A DNA stretch of 64,000 nucleotides from Bolinopsis microptera (Eukaryota > Ctenophora > Tentaculata > Lobata > Bolinopsidae): assembly GCF_026151205.1 (NCBI RefSeq), contig NC_087073.1, positions 1,180,001 through 1,244,000 of the forward strand, written 5' to 3'. A program made the translations under genes and the position numbers. Numbering within the stretch: position 1 is the stretch's first letter; the number at the start of each line of letters is the position of its first letter. The notes under the pieces were generated by a model. It was not told the origin of the DNA and searched no databases. It worked only from the letters and a program-made list of their open reading frames with translations. Below, one piece after another: positions 22,470 through 33,910 of this stretch.

Positions 22470-23837
22470 CTGACACGGAAACATGTACCTACGATATATA
22501 CTGTCTCGCCCTATAATTATCATAAATTGTATACCCTTAATCAAATTTTGAACCCAAATAAAACACACAGTTTTGATAATAATCTCCAGCAGTGACTGAG
22601 ATACAGGCCGACATATTCAAAATCATGCACAATCCGATAGCAGACTAGTCCCTAAATTAAACAGTCACGCGAGACAAATATAATGAACTTTGTGAGCTTT
22701 AAATAGATGTATGACACAAAGTGACGAGTTGGTTGGGGAGTTTAAACATTAACAACTATATAAAGCATGCGACAAGGATAGCAGTCAACAGAGCAGAACA
22801 GAGTTCAAAATTTTGGAAAATTTCTTGAGAAAGAATAACATCGTTCAATTACGTGCCTAATTCGTTTGATAAACAACTAAACGTGCCAAGTTCCATTTGA
22901 TACCAACTAAATGTTTCAGTTATTCACATATCGCTAATCACATATCGCTACTACGTATACAAAACATTGTCGCGAAGGGTTTTAGTTTTGTTGAAGGAAT
23001 TAATTTTTCGAGACCTATCTTCATCTATACCGAAATTGAGAGGTACGTCGTAGATAAATAGTTCGAGAGACAATGATAAAAGTTTGATATATAAGGCGAT
23101 TTTGAATGAACGACCCAAAGCGAAACGAAATATAAAGCGAGACGATATTTATAAATATGGTATGAATTAATATATATCCGTACCATTTTACTGGCACCAA
23201 CGCCTGCAACTTTAACACGATTCCGCAAAAACCGTAAAATATAATACAACATAAAACCTTTTTGAATGGCTCAAAATAGCTTTAATGGCCTACACTCAAA
23301 TTGGCAGAAAAAAATAAAAAATGGCCCAAGGAAAAAGCATTTTAATGCCAAAAATTGACCATAAAAATCCAGGAACAACATTATATCCGATATATGGTCC
23401 GATAGTTTTCATTGCGTCTTAATATTAAACGTGGAAAGAAAAAGGTTACCTTTGTGAAGTGTTGATGATTCTTGCCACTTAACAAAGAGAGACAAGCGAT
23501 ATTCTGCAGCCCAGGGTCTCAAAGTTACAAGCTTGGATACTGTTAAGAAAAAATTTTCTTGTATATATGGATAACGGTAGTTTTTAAGAGGTTTTGTAGT
23601 AGTTTTGTAGTCTGGTTTCTAGAGCTCTTTAGAGTTTCTCTTTAAGTTATCCAAACTAAATAAGGATCAATACACCACCCATAAGTGACAGGGTGCAACA
23701 TATATCAACATTTAACAAAATTTATTGTGATCCCAACAACATAGATTGAAAATGTACTTATTAATGTTTTTTGATACACACACTCCACATCTCACTTATT
23801 ATAATATGGGTGTCCTACATTAATGCACATACTAGCA
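22470..23837. other. No supported gene
   Basis: AT-rich sequence with short open frames only. A TATAAAG-like box occurs at 22758 but no transcript start can be defended. Confidence 0.5.
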
Positions 23838-25000
23838 GTCTAATATATTATTAATCTTTTACTTCCTACAATACTTTTGGTCCATTCTATGACACGCTTG
23901 TCTTTTACTAAACTACCATCTATTTTGAACGAGGCCTTTATTCCAGTTTTTGTTTTTCCCCTCAGTTCATTGATCAGTGCCCATGTTTGCTTCATATTAC
24001 CTGAGACTTTTGAGAATTTTCTGCAATAGTACAATTTCTTGGCAGATCTGATAATGTATTTTAACTGTCGACGGAATTTACTATAGGTTAAGTATAGATC
24101 AGAGTCTCCAAGAAAATTTGATTCTAATTCTAATTCTAATTCTAATTCTAATTCCAAGAGGGTTGGGTTCCTTAATTGTACTCTTCCACTGCTTGTAAAG
24201 ATATTCTTTCTTTTTCACTGATGCAATGATCCCTGGTGTGATCAAGGGTTTGCAATCATATTTCTTTTTGACTTTTTGAACGATTCAGATTCAATTAAAA
24301 AGTTTTCTTTGATCAAAAGTTGTATCTTATTTGCAAAAATTTCAAAGTTTTCTACGTTGTAGCACACCTGCCCACAAAAATTTGTTTGGTCATATTAGAT
24401 TCACAGTAGTCGTATTTTGGTTTACAAGGGTCAAGTTCTGGTTCTTCAGGCATGCTACATTCGAGAATACAGAAAATTGGAGAGTGATGCGAAACCCTGG
24501 TATCCAGTAGTCCAGCTGACACAATATTGTCAGTGGAGTTTGTCAGAATATTGTCAATAAGCGATGGGACACAGCCTGGTTTATGGTGCGTTGCCAGTGA
24601 TATAAGTGGGATGAAGTTATTTCCATATAAGATGTTTTCAAAGCTGGCAGAGCCTTTATTAAATAGATTAAAGTTGAAATCTCCAAGCAGGATAACGTTC
24701 CTATCAGGAACCTGATTAAGAAGGCTCTCAACTTCGTGTAGGGCATCTTTGTCAGATCCACCAGGTGGTCTGTATAGGACACCAACTGTTTGGGGCCTGC
24801 CAACATTTGTTATGGAGACAAACACTGATTCAAGGTTAGGGTCAAAAACCACATCAGAACACGATTCAGGTTTGATCTGCTACGAAGCACACTCATAGCA
24901 CTCAGGGGAATCAGAGGAAGACAAAAAGCCCAGCACCTTGGACTGGATGACGTATCCTTCAATCTCATTCCTCAGAAGACGAGCTTTGAGGTCTCTTAAG
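23838..25000 (-). pseudogene. Decayed CR1/L2-like LINE fragment
   Basis: The minus strand from about 24852 to 24352 reads as the second half of an AP-endonuclease-like domain: VGVLYRPPGGSD, then VILLGDFNFNLFN (catalytic GDFN), SLIDNILTN and VSHHSPIFC (SHHSP, the SDH box). From 24157 to 23840 it continues as the linker before reverse transcriptase (SNFLGDSDLYLTYSKFRRQL, then MKQTWALINELRGK). Upstream, 24870-25000 also reads as endonuclease (EIEGYVIQSKVLGF) but with a frameshift or stop. The reverse transcriptase is missing. The element is truncated, frame-broken and lies head to head with the intact element starting at 25.08 kb. Confidence 0.8.
24118..24158. repeat. 6-bp microsatellite (TTCTAA)n inside the LINE remnant
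   Basis: About seven units; on the minus strand they read as alternating Glu-Leu in the LINE frame. Confidence 0.9.
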
Positions 25001-25121
25001 TTTGTTTATATAAATTTTATAGATAAATTATTGTAGCTTCTATATTGTGTAAAATTTTACGGACGAAATGATCCCAGTTTTTAATACTTTCAACACTACT
25101 ATATAACAAATAATTTGAGGT

Positions 25122-26093
25122 ATGACACCCGGAGATATGACACGATCAAGAGATGTCAAGAAAAGTCCAGTGAAGGTCGATATGACAGCGGATAATGGAG
25201 AAATTGAAGAAGAAGAAGATCGTAGCTGTGAATGTAGAAGATATATTGCGGAGGAGTTTTCTTTGGCATGTGCAACTTGCGACATGTACTGGCACTACTG
25301 CTGTGTTGGGCTTACTGGATTAACGCAGGAAGAAGGTAACCACTTGACTAACTGGCGCTGCCAAAATTGCTTTATCTCTCCCCACATCAAGGGCACAAGA
25401 AGCCAGTCCACAAATCCAGACAGTGAAGAAACCAAGACCCTACGGAATGTTATTAGAGAAGAACTTGGTGCCCTTACTCCGTGTATTAGAGGAATTGTCG
25501 AAGATTCTGTGAGTCATACCAGTTCTTCTAATGATTCATCTGAAAAACCAAAAGAAATCACAAAAATTGTGAACCAGGCTTTCCAAACCTGGGCAGATGT
25601 TACTGCAAATAGTCAGAAGAAAGTTATTGAAGAAATGAGCCTACAGCAAGCTTCTCAAAGTGTTGTCAGTAAAGTTCAGTCAAAGATGCACACTGATGCA
25701 TATGAGCGAAATTTAAGAAAGCTCAATCTGTGTGTTTTGAATGTACCAGAGAGCAAGAAAACTAACTCCAAGCTACGCCAGGAAGAGGACTCGAAGTTCT
25801 GCAAGGAGACACTAAAGATTGAAAAAAGTGACTTTATCAGTTGCCATCGTGCAGGTAAAGTGGATCCAGGTAAGCCAGACTCCTGTCGGCCATTGATCAT
25901 CCAGACAGCTGACGAGGAGTCAGTTAACTATTATTCCAACCATGGCAAGGGCTGGAAAGAGTCATCATACTGGATAAATCTGGATCTCTGCAGAGCAGAC
26001 CGAGAGATCCGTTTTTTAGCCAGAGAAGAGAGGAAGAAGAGGCGGGAAGAAGCAGAGAAGGAAAAGACAGAGAAGAAGGTGGAGAAGAAGTAA
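25122..26093 (+). CDS. CR1-like LINE ORF1, PHD-finger protein
   Basis: 323 codons from ATG. A PHD-type zinc finger is visible with ligands C36, C38, C50, C53, H58, C61, C80 and C83 (CATCDMYWHYCCVG is the core). Residues 150-260 are rich in charged residues and probably form a coiled coil followed by an RRM-like trimerisation region (NLCVLNVPESKKTNS). The C-terminus is very basic and acidic in blocks (EERKKRREEAEKEKTEKKVE). PHD-bearing ORF1 proteins are known from CR1-like elements and are thought to bind element RNA in the retrotransposition particle. ORF2 starts 29 bases downstream. The frame is intact. Confidence 0.88.
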   Translation: MTPGDMTRSRDVKKSPVKVDMTADNGEIEEEEDRSCECRRYIAEEFSLACATCDMYWHYCCVGLTGLTQEEGNHLTNWRCQNCFISPHIKGTRSQSTNPDSEETKTLRNVIREELGALTPCIRGIVEDSVSHTSSSNDSSEKPKEITKIVNQAFQTWADVTANSQKKVIEEMSLQQASQSVVSKVQSKMHTDAYERNLRKLNLCVLNVPESKKTNSKLRQEEDSKFCKETLKIEKSDFISCHRAGKVDPGKPDSCRPLIIQTADEESVNYYSNHGKGWKESSYWINLDLCRADREIRFLAREERKKRREEAEKEKTEKKVEKK

Positions 26094-26122
26094 ATAGCAG
26101 TAACAAAGAATGTAGTCAGCCC

Positions 26123-28237
26123 ATGAATATATTTTATACTAATGCTAATGGACTATTTAATAAAATTGATGAACTAAAATGTATTCTATCAGTTTATAAA
26201 TCCATTCATGTAATCTGCATTACAGAAACTCATTTTAATAGTGATATTTTAGATGCTGAAATTTTTATTGAAGGTTTTAGTATGTTTAGAAAAGACAGAG
26301 ATTTTAAAATCGATAATTCCACTAGCAACATAAGTGGAGGTGGAGGTTCTATTATTTATATTAAAAACAGTTGTAATGCTTCATTAGTGAGCTCATTTTT
26401 AAAAGCACCAGACTCTTTAGCTATTAATGTCAATACCTCTGGTGGATTGATTAGTATTTGTTGTATTTATAGGTCTACTTCTTTGAATTTAAAACAGAAT
26501 AATATGTTATTATCTTGCATCAAGAACATATCTAGTGAAAAGAATGTTTTTGAAACCATTATCATAGGAGATTTTAACCTACCTAATGTATCTTGGGAAA
26601 CTGGTAGTGTAAATAGTGGTATTTCTAGTAAGAATCAGGTTTTAATGATTCAACAAAAGTATATTGATTTATTTAATGACAGTGGTTTGACGTGGTACTT
26701 TACTAACGAAACAACCAGAAGACGGCTTGTGAAAGATACTCTCCAGGAGAGTCTTCTTGATCAGGTTTTGTATACAAATGATGCTCTTGTCAACGGTTGT
26801 AAGATCGTTTCTCCGCTTGGCAAAAGTGATCATGTTGGGATACTTGTTGAACTGGTTGTTTCGCCCAATACTAACAAAAGTCCCAAACAAAAGATTTTAA
26901 AGCCTATTTGGGGTAAGATTTCCTCAGAAGAGTTATTTAACTTTAGTAAGAATAATATTGAATGGGATTATAGTTGTACAAATAATGTTCAAGATATGTG
27001 GGTTGAATTACATGGTAAATTGGAGTCTGTTGCTGCAGCTGTCCCAGCTGCTTCGGTTTATCTCGACAACAGACCTGTCAAGTTGCCATGGAGTACAACT
27101 TCACTTAAAAGAATGAGGAAGAACAAAGATAAAGCATGGGCTGAATTTGATATTAATCCTTCGGATATTAACTTTAGCTGTGCAAATAGCAAGCAGCATA
27201 TTTTTGAGGTGGCAGAAATTAAAGCTAAAGTAAATTATGAAAAGAAGATTACATCTAATTTAAAACAGAATTGCAAATCTTTTTACTCGTATTTGCGTAA
27301 TAAACGTCAAGTCAAATCAAGTGTTGTTTCTTTAGATAGAGGAGATGGTACACGCACAGATAGTTCATCTGAGTCTGCTGAGGTACTTGCTAGTGCCTTT
27401 AGTTCTGTGTTTGTGTGTGAACCACCTGGCCCTCTTCCCCAAAATGAGAGTTATAACAGAGAGGTTATTGATGATATGGAAATTAGTAGTTCTGATATCA
27501 AGAAGCAGCTTTTAAAGCTTAATGTTTTTAAGAGTTCTGGTCCGGATGGCGTTCATCCAAAGTTGTTGAAATCCTTAGCATACGATGAAAAGTTTGTTGA
27601 AGCTGTAACTGAATTATTTGTTAAGTGTTCAGAAACAGGAGTCCTGCCTGACATTTGGAAGACAGCATCTGTTGTAGCATTGTTCAAAAAGGGTGTTAAA
27701 TCTGATCCCTTAAATTATAGACCTGTCTCTTTAACTTGTATTTTGTGCAAAGTGTATGAAAAGTTGGTGAGGGCACATTTATTAACATTTTTAGAAGAAC
27801 GAATTTCAAAGCATCAGCATGGATTTGTGAAGGGTAAATCTTGTCTTTCTAATCTCTTAGAGACATTTGATAATATTCTTGATATTTTAGACGAAGGTGC
27901 TCCTGTCGATCTTTTGTATTTTGATTTTAGTAAAGCTTTTGACACAGTCCCCCACTTTAGACTTCTATCTAAATTGGAGGGGTTTGGGGTCAAGGGAAAA
28001 GTTTTAGATGTTATAAAAGACTTTCTGACAGACAGAACCATGAGGGTTTGTGTAGAAGGACAATGGTCTGAGGTGAAACACGTGTTATCTGGTGTTCCCC
28101 AGGGGTCAGTATTGGGTCCTTTGCTATTTATTCTTTATATAAACGATTTACCTGACAATGTTAAAAATAAGATTAAATTATTTGCAGATGATCTCAAGCT
28201 AGTTTTAATACTTTCAACACTACTATATAACAAATAA
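26123..28237 (+). pseudogene. CR1-like LINE ORF2 (EN-RT), 5' part cut by insertion
   Basis: 704 codons from ATG. The AP-endonuclease-like domain comes first: FYTNANGLFNK, ICITETHF (catalytic Glu about residue 35), IIGDFNLPNVSWE, LLDQVLYTND and GKSDHVGI. Reverse transcriptase follows from about residue 480: LNYRPVSLTCILCKVYEKLV, HQHGFVKGKS, YFDFSKAFDTVPH, GVPQGSVLGPLLF and the active site FADD near residue 686. The frame then runs into foreign sequence after FADDLKL and stops 10 codons later. The remaining third of the protein is at 34326-35276. Before the insertion both ORFs appear free of stops. Confidence 0.9.
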
Positions 28238-28689
28238 TTTTAGGCATGGCTACCGATGAGTAATCCGTTGGAGTAAAGTCTGCCGGTGTCCTGGGTGTGA
28301 TGGATCTGAGTTAGATGGCAGGTTGTGGAGGTGGTAATCGTTTCTTCCTATTGCCCTGGTAGTCTTGTACTACCAGGGCTCCTGCGGTCTGGTACGAGGT
28401 TAGTTTTATTGTTAGAGATCTAGTGATGTTTGAAATTTATTAACTCCTTTTAGCTACTTCTCCTTTAGATAAGTATTGCATTCTTTTTTCTGCTATACAG
28501 TTCTTTACAACACCTCTGTTCATTATAATTCAAATTTTTTTTTTCACTCTGAACTATAAATCTCTGGCCTATTAACTGTTTCAGATCCAGATTGCTAGGG
28601 TTTACAACGGTGCCACTGAAACATCCTGCTGTTGATCTCTTATCCGGATCACCCAGTCTCCTCCCGATCCTCCCACACTTCACAACAAG

Positions 28690-30201
28690 ATGCCAACACT
28701 GCCCGCCAACTTCCTCGCCTTACTGCAAAACTTATCCCTTGAAGTAAAGCAACACATGCATACCCTCCTTACTCAGAGTATCCTGGACAGTCTGAAAGAG
28801 GAAAAGCTTGCTTCTAAAATAGAACGGTTAGATGAAAAGAAGAAGGAAAAGAAAACGAAGAAGGAAACTACTGTTCAAAATGTCTCGTATAGCCCACATG
28901 CGCTCGTAGAGCACGTTCCAGTCCTCCCTGGAATGGATGAAAATCTATTCAAGAAAATCACAGAAGAATTAGATTCAATGAATCTTGAAGGCAAATCTAA
29001 TAAAGTCCACACCCTATGGCTAAGCCCTTCATCAGAAGACTACTGCTTTGGTAACATAGTTAACAAGCCACATCCCATCAACAACTTCCCTAGCATCTTT
29101 AAGTTGATGGGACTTATTAATGACCTCCCCTCCACCACCAACAACATGGATGCTTGCCTTGTTACTAGGTACGACACTCAGCAAGCTAAGTTAAGCCTCC
29201 ATAAAGACGATGAAGACCTAATAATATCACAGTCCAGCTCCATTTGCACTTACTCAATAGGGGCTCCGCGGACACTTGAGTTTGTGCTCGATACAACCCA
29301 AGTAGAACAACGCACAACTAGGGCCTCTAGGTCAAGGCCAGCCCAAGAGTTGATTAACGCAGACTTCACCCTTCCTGCCACCAATGGCACACTGAACATC
29401 ATGAAGCCTGGTGCACAGCAAGTCATGAGGCACAGGATTGCCCCAGGAGTTGCACCTTCTGACAATGAAATCTGTTGGAGGTATAGTCTCTCCTTCAGAA
29501 AGTTAACCACACCTTCCTCTTCCCCTTCATCTCCTATTCTTCCCTCTCCTACATCCGACAGTCCTAATAAAGTATCCCCAAAAGCTCCCATCACAGACTC
29601 TCAAAAACACCAGAAGTCTATCATTCTCATTGCTGGTGACTCCTTTGCTGCCCGATTGGACGCTGATCGCCTCAGTAGAGGTAAAGAAACTGTCACCAAC
29701 ATAGCTAAGGGTGGGCTTAAGATCTCAGCTATACAGAAATCTATTGAGGCCTTTCATTCAAAGAACCCTCTTGTGCAGGTAAAGAAACTGTTCTTAAGCT
29801 TCGGTGCCAACGACATCCGGTACTGTACCCAGGGTGTCAATCATCTCAAGACCCCTGTGAGTGACCTTATGAAGACAGCAAAAAAACTTTATCCAAATGC
29901 ACGTGTTTTTGTACAAGCTATTCCACCAGTCCACCCCAACGGACAAGATAAAATCCCTGGTAATGTTTGTGCTATGAATAATTTGATCTTTGATCGCTGC
30001 TCTAGGCATAAACTGTTTTACCTTGATGTTTTTTGGGCTTTCTTAGACCGCTATGGAAACAGAAACGAGAGATTATTTCCTAAATGTGACAATAGGGGCT
30101 TTTATGATATTCATCCCAGCCCCAAGGCTGGGATGCCAGTGTTGGCAAAGTTCTATCTCAGAATCATACACTCAAAGAGGTTTAATCCATTGGGATACTG
30201 A
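28690..30201 (+). CDS. LINE ORF1: AlkB-like dioxygenase plus SGNH esterase
   Basis: 503 codons from ATG. Residues 1-65 are helical and lysine-rich. Residues 105-272 read as an AlkB-type 2-oxoglutarate/Fe(II) dioxygenase: H171 and D173 (LHKDDED), H248 (MRHRIAPG) and the arginines of RYSLSFRKL (264, 270), in the order expected of AlkB. A Ser/Pro-rich linker (274-300) follows. Residues 310-495 are an SGNH hydrolase: S318 in AGDSFAARL, G342, N374 in FGANDIR and the D473/H475 pair in YDIHPSPKAG. Esterase domains are known in ORF1 of CR1-like elements; AlkB domains remove alkyl lesions from RNA or DNA in other systems. The fusion could protect element RNA, which is inference only. All catalytic residues named are present, so both domains may be active. 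Confidence 0.85.
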   Translation: MPTLPANFLALLQNLSLEVKQHMHTLLTQSILDSLKEEKLASKIERLDEKKKEKKTKKETTVQNVSYSPHALVEHVPVLPGMDENLFKKITEELDSMNLEGKSNKVHTLWLSPSSEDYCFGNIVNKPHPINNFPSIFKLMGLINDLPSTTNNMDACLVTRYDTQQAKLSLHKDDEDLIISQSSSICTYSIGAPRTLEFVLDTTQVEQRTTRASRSRPAQELINADFTLPATNGTLNIMKPGAQQVMRHRIAPGVAPSDNEICWRYSLSFRKLTTPSSSPSSPILPSPTSDSPNKVSPKAPITDSQKHQKSIILIAGDSFAARLDADRLSRGKETVTNIAKGGLKISAIQKSIEAFHSKNPLVQVKKLFLSFGANDIRYCTQGVNHLKTPVSDLMKTAKKLYPNARVFVQAIPPVHPNGQDKIPGNVCAMNNLIFDRCSRHKLFYLDVFWAFLDRYGNRNERLFPKCDNRGFYDIHPSPKAGMPVLAKFYLRIIHSKRFNPLGY

Positions 30202-30403
30202 TGTGGTAATTCAATTCAATATTTAAATTTTTCATTGTCTGCATCAGTATCCTATTGGATCTGATCATTTGGATGTTATTTATATGTATTCAAACGAAGT
30301 GATAGCATAAGGTATGTTACTTCATATTATAGCACAATACCTGACAAAACACAACGGCGAGACACAATTCTGTTAATAATATACTTTAAAAGTTTAAAGT
30401 TCT

Positions 30404-33400
30404 ATGGGAATATCGGCTCAACAACACCGTGTTGCAACTGGTATGTTTTCTAGGTATGTTATCATCAGTAAAAGTAATAGAGGTAACGGGGAAAATTTGT
30501 TGTCCTGTCTTCTGTCTCGTCATATGTTATGTGCTCTATTGGGTATATTTTATTTTTATGTTATTTTGTATATATTTTCTTTGACTATCGATGCTAATAT
30601 ACTCCCTGGTGCTCCCCTACAACCTAAAATACACTCTGTACCATGTTTGAGGTCATCCATAAATCTTTACTTTATGGTAATATTTTGTACCATTTTTCTC
30701 AGACACTTTAAACTTGTGTATAGGGGGGAGGGGGGCATTGGGACAGCCTTAGCTGCAATTTCTGTAAAATTGCTATCTACCACAAAAACCAAACTGTCAC
30801 CTACCATGTCACCGAAACAGACTGTTAAGTTACTTTTCAGTATAACCAGCAGCTGGCTTGGGGTCATGTCTAGGTGTGGTCTGGTTTTTCTATCTCTCCT
30901 TAATATTTCCCTGATAGTAATTTGTAATTGTTCCTTACTGAACCCTGGACCAAATTTATCCGTTGTTTACAATAATGTCCATGGTTTCCTAAATACACGC
31001 GATTTAGCATCAGGAACACCACCACTAAATATGACCAAGATACATGAATTCCATGGATATATCTACAAACATAAGCCTCACATCATTATTCTAAACGAGA
31101 CATGGCTGAAAAATTCCATTCTCAGTAATGAGGTGCTCCCTGACAAATACAAAGTATTTAGGCTTGACCGATCCTTAAGATCGCATCCAGTGGATGCAAC
31201 CCAGCCCAAGAAATTCAGAAAAAACGGTGGTGGTGTTCTGATTGCCCATAGAACAGACATTGATATCTCGAGTCTAAAGTTCTCTAAAGTTAGTGTTCAA
31301 GCTGAATTATTATCCATCATAATTAAGACTCAGTGTGGAAGAAACTTTTGTATATCAACATTTTATAGAGTAGGAACGCTTGGCTTAGATAATTTTGAAT
31401 CTTTCAAGAAACATTTTGTTACTTTAGCATCTGCCAGAAAATTGCAAAGGCACATTCTGGTAGGTGACTTTAATTTGGCTTCGATTTCCTGGCCAGATGG
31501 TCAGTCATCTTGCCAGCTACATTCTAGCTTTGTAAATTTTCTCACTGATGACCTCGGACATACACAACTTATTAGCTCCCCTACTCACAAGTCAGGCAAC
31601 ACCTTAGATCTTGTGTTCACTAACATTCAAAACCTTATTAAGAATGTTAAAGTTTTAGATCAAAACGAAATGTGTATGTCCGACCACTTTTGTATCACAT
31701 TTGACATTGATATTAAGACCAAGTATATTAAGCAGCCTAAAAGAAAGATCTTTAATTATAGTAAAGGTAATTTTAGGGGCCTGAATTCTGAGTTATTTAG
31801 CATCGATTGGGATAGTATATTTGAGTGTAATGATCCTTATCTTGCCTGGAGTCGATTCAGAGGAGTTCTCGGTGCAGCCTGTGACCGATGGATCCCTAAA
31901 AAGACCATTAAGTCTCAGTTCCAGCCCCCATGGTATGACTCCGAATGTGATCGTATCCTACGAAATAAGGAGAAATGGAGAATAAGGCATAAGGGGAGCA
32001 ACTCTGAGTCTCATAAACAAAAGTTTCGTGCATTTCGCACAAAATTTAAAAATTTGATGGACGAAAGAATGAGACTCAGTGTTGAGGATGACTCCGATGA
32101 TGCTCTTATCTCCAAGAAATTCTGGACCTACGTTAAATCTAAATCAAAGTCAACCAGGATCCCTGAAACTGTCAAATATCATAATCGCTTTCGAAACAAT
32201 CCATCTGATCAAGCTGCCCTTTTTAACGAATATTTTTATGAGCAGTTTTCTCAAGAGAGCGATTATGGCATTGACATAGATTTTCGTGATGATTGTTTTT
32301 CAAGTCTTGTGTTTAGTAGAGAAGATGTTCTGTTGATTCTTAAAAAGTTAAATCCTAACAAGGCCCCTGGCCCTGATGGGATTCATGGGAGAGTCCTCAA
32401 AAACTGTGCCCAAAGCCTTGCATACCCACTTAGTGTTTTATTTAACCTGTCTTTCTCGAGCGGATGCATACCCCCTGATTGGAAGCTGGCACTTGTAGTA
32501 CCAGTGCACAAAAAGGGCGATAAGTCTTCGGTTGAGAACTACAGGCCTATCTCGTTAACATCTCTTGTAATGAAAGTCTTTGAAAGGTGCATAAAGACTG
32601 CATTATACGCTGCGTGTTCTGATCTGTTGGATGACCGACAACACGGTTTTGTTAATGAACGTTCATGCACAACCCAAATGATACCTTTCACGGACAATCT
32701 TGCACTTGCATTGAATAACAGGTCCAGGACTGATATAATATATTTTGATTTTGCGAAAGCCTTTGATAGCGTTTCGCATGACCTCATTTTAAGTAAATTA
32801 AAGAATATTTTTAATGTCGATGGACTAATGCTTAAATTTATTAAGTCCTATCTTGAGGGGCGACAACAACAAGTAGTGATAGGAGGCCAAACGTCTTCTT
32901 CTCTACCAGTTCGGTCTGGTGTCCCTCAAGGTTCTATACTTGGCCCTTTATTGTTTGTAATATTTATAAATGACATGTTCTCCTGTGTCTCTGAAGGCAC
33001 CAATATCGCCCTTTATGCAGATGACACTAAAATTTGGAGGGAGATTCTTGGTTACCCTGACCATCACATAATCCAAAATGACATCAATAGATTATATGAT
33101 TGGTCAGTGAGAAATCGAATGAAGTTCCACCCACAAAAGTGCAAAGCCCTCTCTGTGTCCCTGCAAAGGAACGTGCTGGATAACTTGCCATTCAATACCT
33201 TCTTTTATAAACTTTCTGGAAGTGATATTGACTTTGTGCCCTCTCAGTCAGATTTAGGAGTCGCAATAAACTCCAGGTTTAATTGGGGTGCACAATGTAA
33301 AGCGCTTGTTTCCAAAGCTACATCTAGACTTGGACTACTTAAGAGAACATGTCATTTCACTACTGATAAAAGGCAGAAAAGATCGTTCTATTTAGCGTTA

Positions 33401-33910
33401 ATTAGGTCTATATTTGAACATTGTTCTGTCATATGGTCCCCTCAATCTGCAACTCATCTTCAACAGTTTGTTGCTATCCAAAAGAGGGCTATTAAATGGA
33501 TCAATGGTGAACCTTACTCCAGTTATAATGACGATAAACTTGCTACAGAGCAAAAGAAACTAAATATTCTCCCTGTTAAACAGAAGTTTATTTATAACGA
33601 TCTTATGACCTTCTATAGAATAGTGAATAGCATAATTCCAGTTTCGCTCCCTACATATATAGTCCTATGCCGTCCAGAGGGCACCCGATACACTAGGCAC
33701 AATGCTCAAATAATTGATATGTCGGATACTTCAACTTACATGAGTACCACTGTGCCCTGCTCGGATGCCTTCCGAAATAGCTTTTTTCATAGATCTATGC
33801 TGAAATGGAATAGTCTACCAGTATGTATCCGGCAGTCAGAGCGGATTTCTACTTTTAAGGCCAAACTGATCAAGTACCTCTGGGCTGCCGATACAGTCTG
33901 GCCAGATTAG
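30404..33910 (+). CDS. LINE ORF2: membrane-like N-terminus, endonuclease, reverse transcriptase
   Basis: 1,168 codons. The first 175 residues are unusual: hydrophobic segments at about 41-62, 86-102 and 156-175 with basic loops between. LLNPGPNLSVVYNNVHGF (178-195) then opens the AP-endonuclease-like domain, with LNETWLK, ILVGDFNLASISW, LDLVFTN and MSDHFCITF. Reverse transcriptase follows: VPVHKKGDKSSVENYRPISL, QHGFVNERSC, YFDFAKAFDSVSH, GVPQGSILGPLLF and YADD near residue 871. A C-terminal region with WSPQSATHLQQF and IQKRAIKWI is shared by many CR1/L2-like elements. The frame is open throughout. The start chosen is the first ATG, so the hydrophobic leader is only translated if that ATG is used. 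Confidence 0.87.
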   Translation: MGISAQQHRVATGMFSRYVIISKSNRGNGENLLSCLLSRHMLCALLGIFYFYVILYIFSLTIDANILPGAPLQPKIHSVPCLRSSINLYFMVIFCTIFLRHFKLVYRGEGGIGTALAAISVKLLSTTKTKLSPTMSPKQTVKLLFSITSSWLGVMSRCGLVFLSLLNISLIVICNCSLLNPGPNLSVVYNNVHGFLNTRDLASGTPPLNMTKIHEFHGYIYKHKPHIIILNETWLKNSILSNEVLPDKYKVFRLDRSLRSHPVDATQPKKFRKNGGGVLIAHRTDIDISSLKFSKVSVQAELLSIIIKTQCGRNFCISTFYRVGTLGLDNFESFKKHFVTLASARKLQRHILVGDFNLASISWPDGQSSCQLHSSFVNFLTDDLGHTQLISSPTHKSGNTLDLVFTNIQNLIKNVKVLDQNEMCMSDHFCITFDIDIKTKYIKQPKRKIFNYSKGNFRGLNSELFSIDWDSIFECNDPYLAWSRFRGVLGAACDRWIPKKTIKSQFQPPWYDSECDRILRNKEKWRIRHKGSNSESHKQKFRAFRTKFKNLMDERMRLSVEDDSDDALISKKFWTYVKSKSKSTRIPETVKYHNRFRNNPSDQAALFNEYFYEQFSQESDYGIDIDFRDDCFSSLVFSREDVLLILKKLNPNKAPGPDGIHGRVLKNCAQSLAYPLSVLFNLSFSSGCIPPDWKLALVVPVHKKGDKSSVENYRPISLTSLVMKVFERCIKTALYAACSDLLDDRQHGFVNERSCTTQMIPFTDNLALALNNRSRTDIIYFDFAKAFDSVSHDLILSKLKNIFNVDGLMLKFIKSYLEGRQQQVVIGGQTSSSLPVRSGVPQGSILGPLLFVIFINDMFSCVSEGTNIALYADDTKIWREILGYPDHHIIQNDINRLYDWSVRNRMKFHPQKCKALSVSLQRNVLDNLPFNTFFYKLSGSDIDFVPSQSDLGVAINSRFNWGAQCKALVSKATSRLGLLKRTCHFTTDKRQKRSFYLALIRSIFEHCSVIWSPQSATHLQQFVAIQKRAIKWINGEPYSSYNDDKLATEQKKLNILPVKQKFIYNDLMTFYRIVNSIIPVSLPTYIVLCRPEGTRYTRHNAQIIDMSDTSTYMSTTVPCSDAFRNSFFHRSMLKWNSLPVCIRQSERISTFKAKLIKYLWAADTVWPD

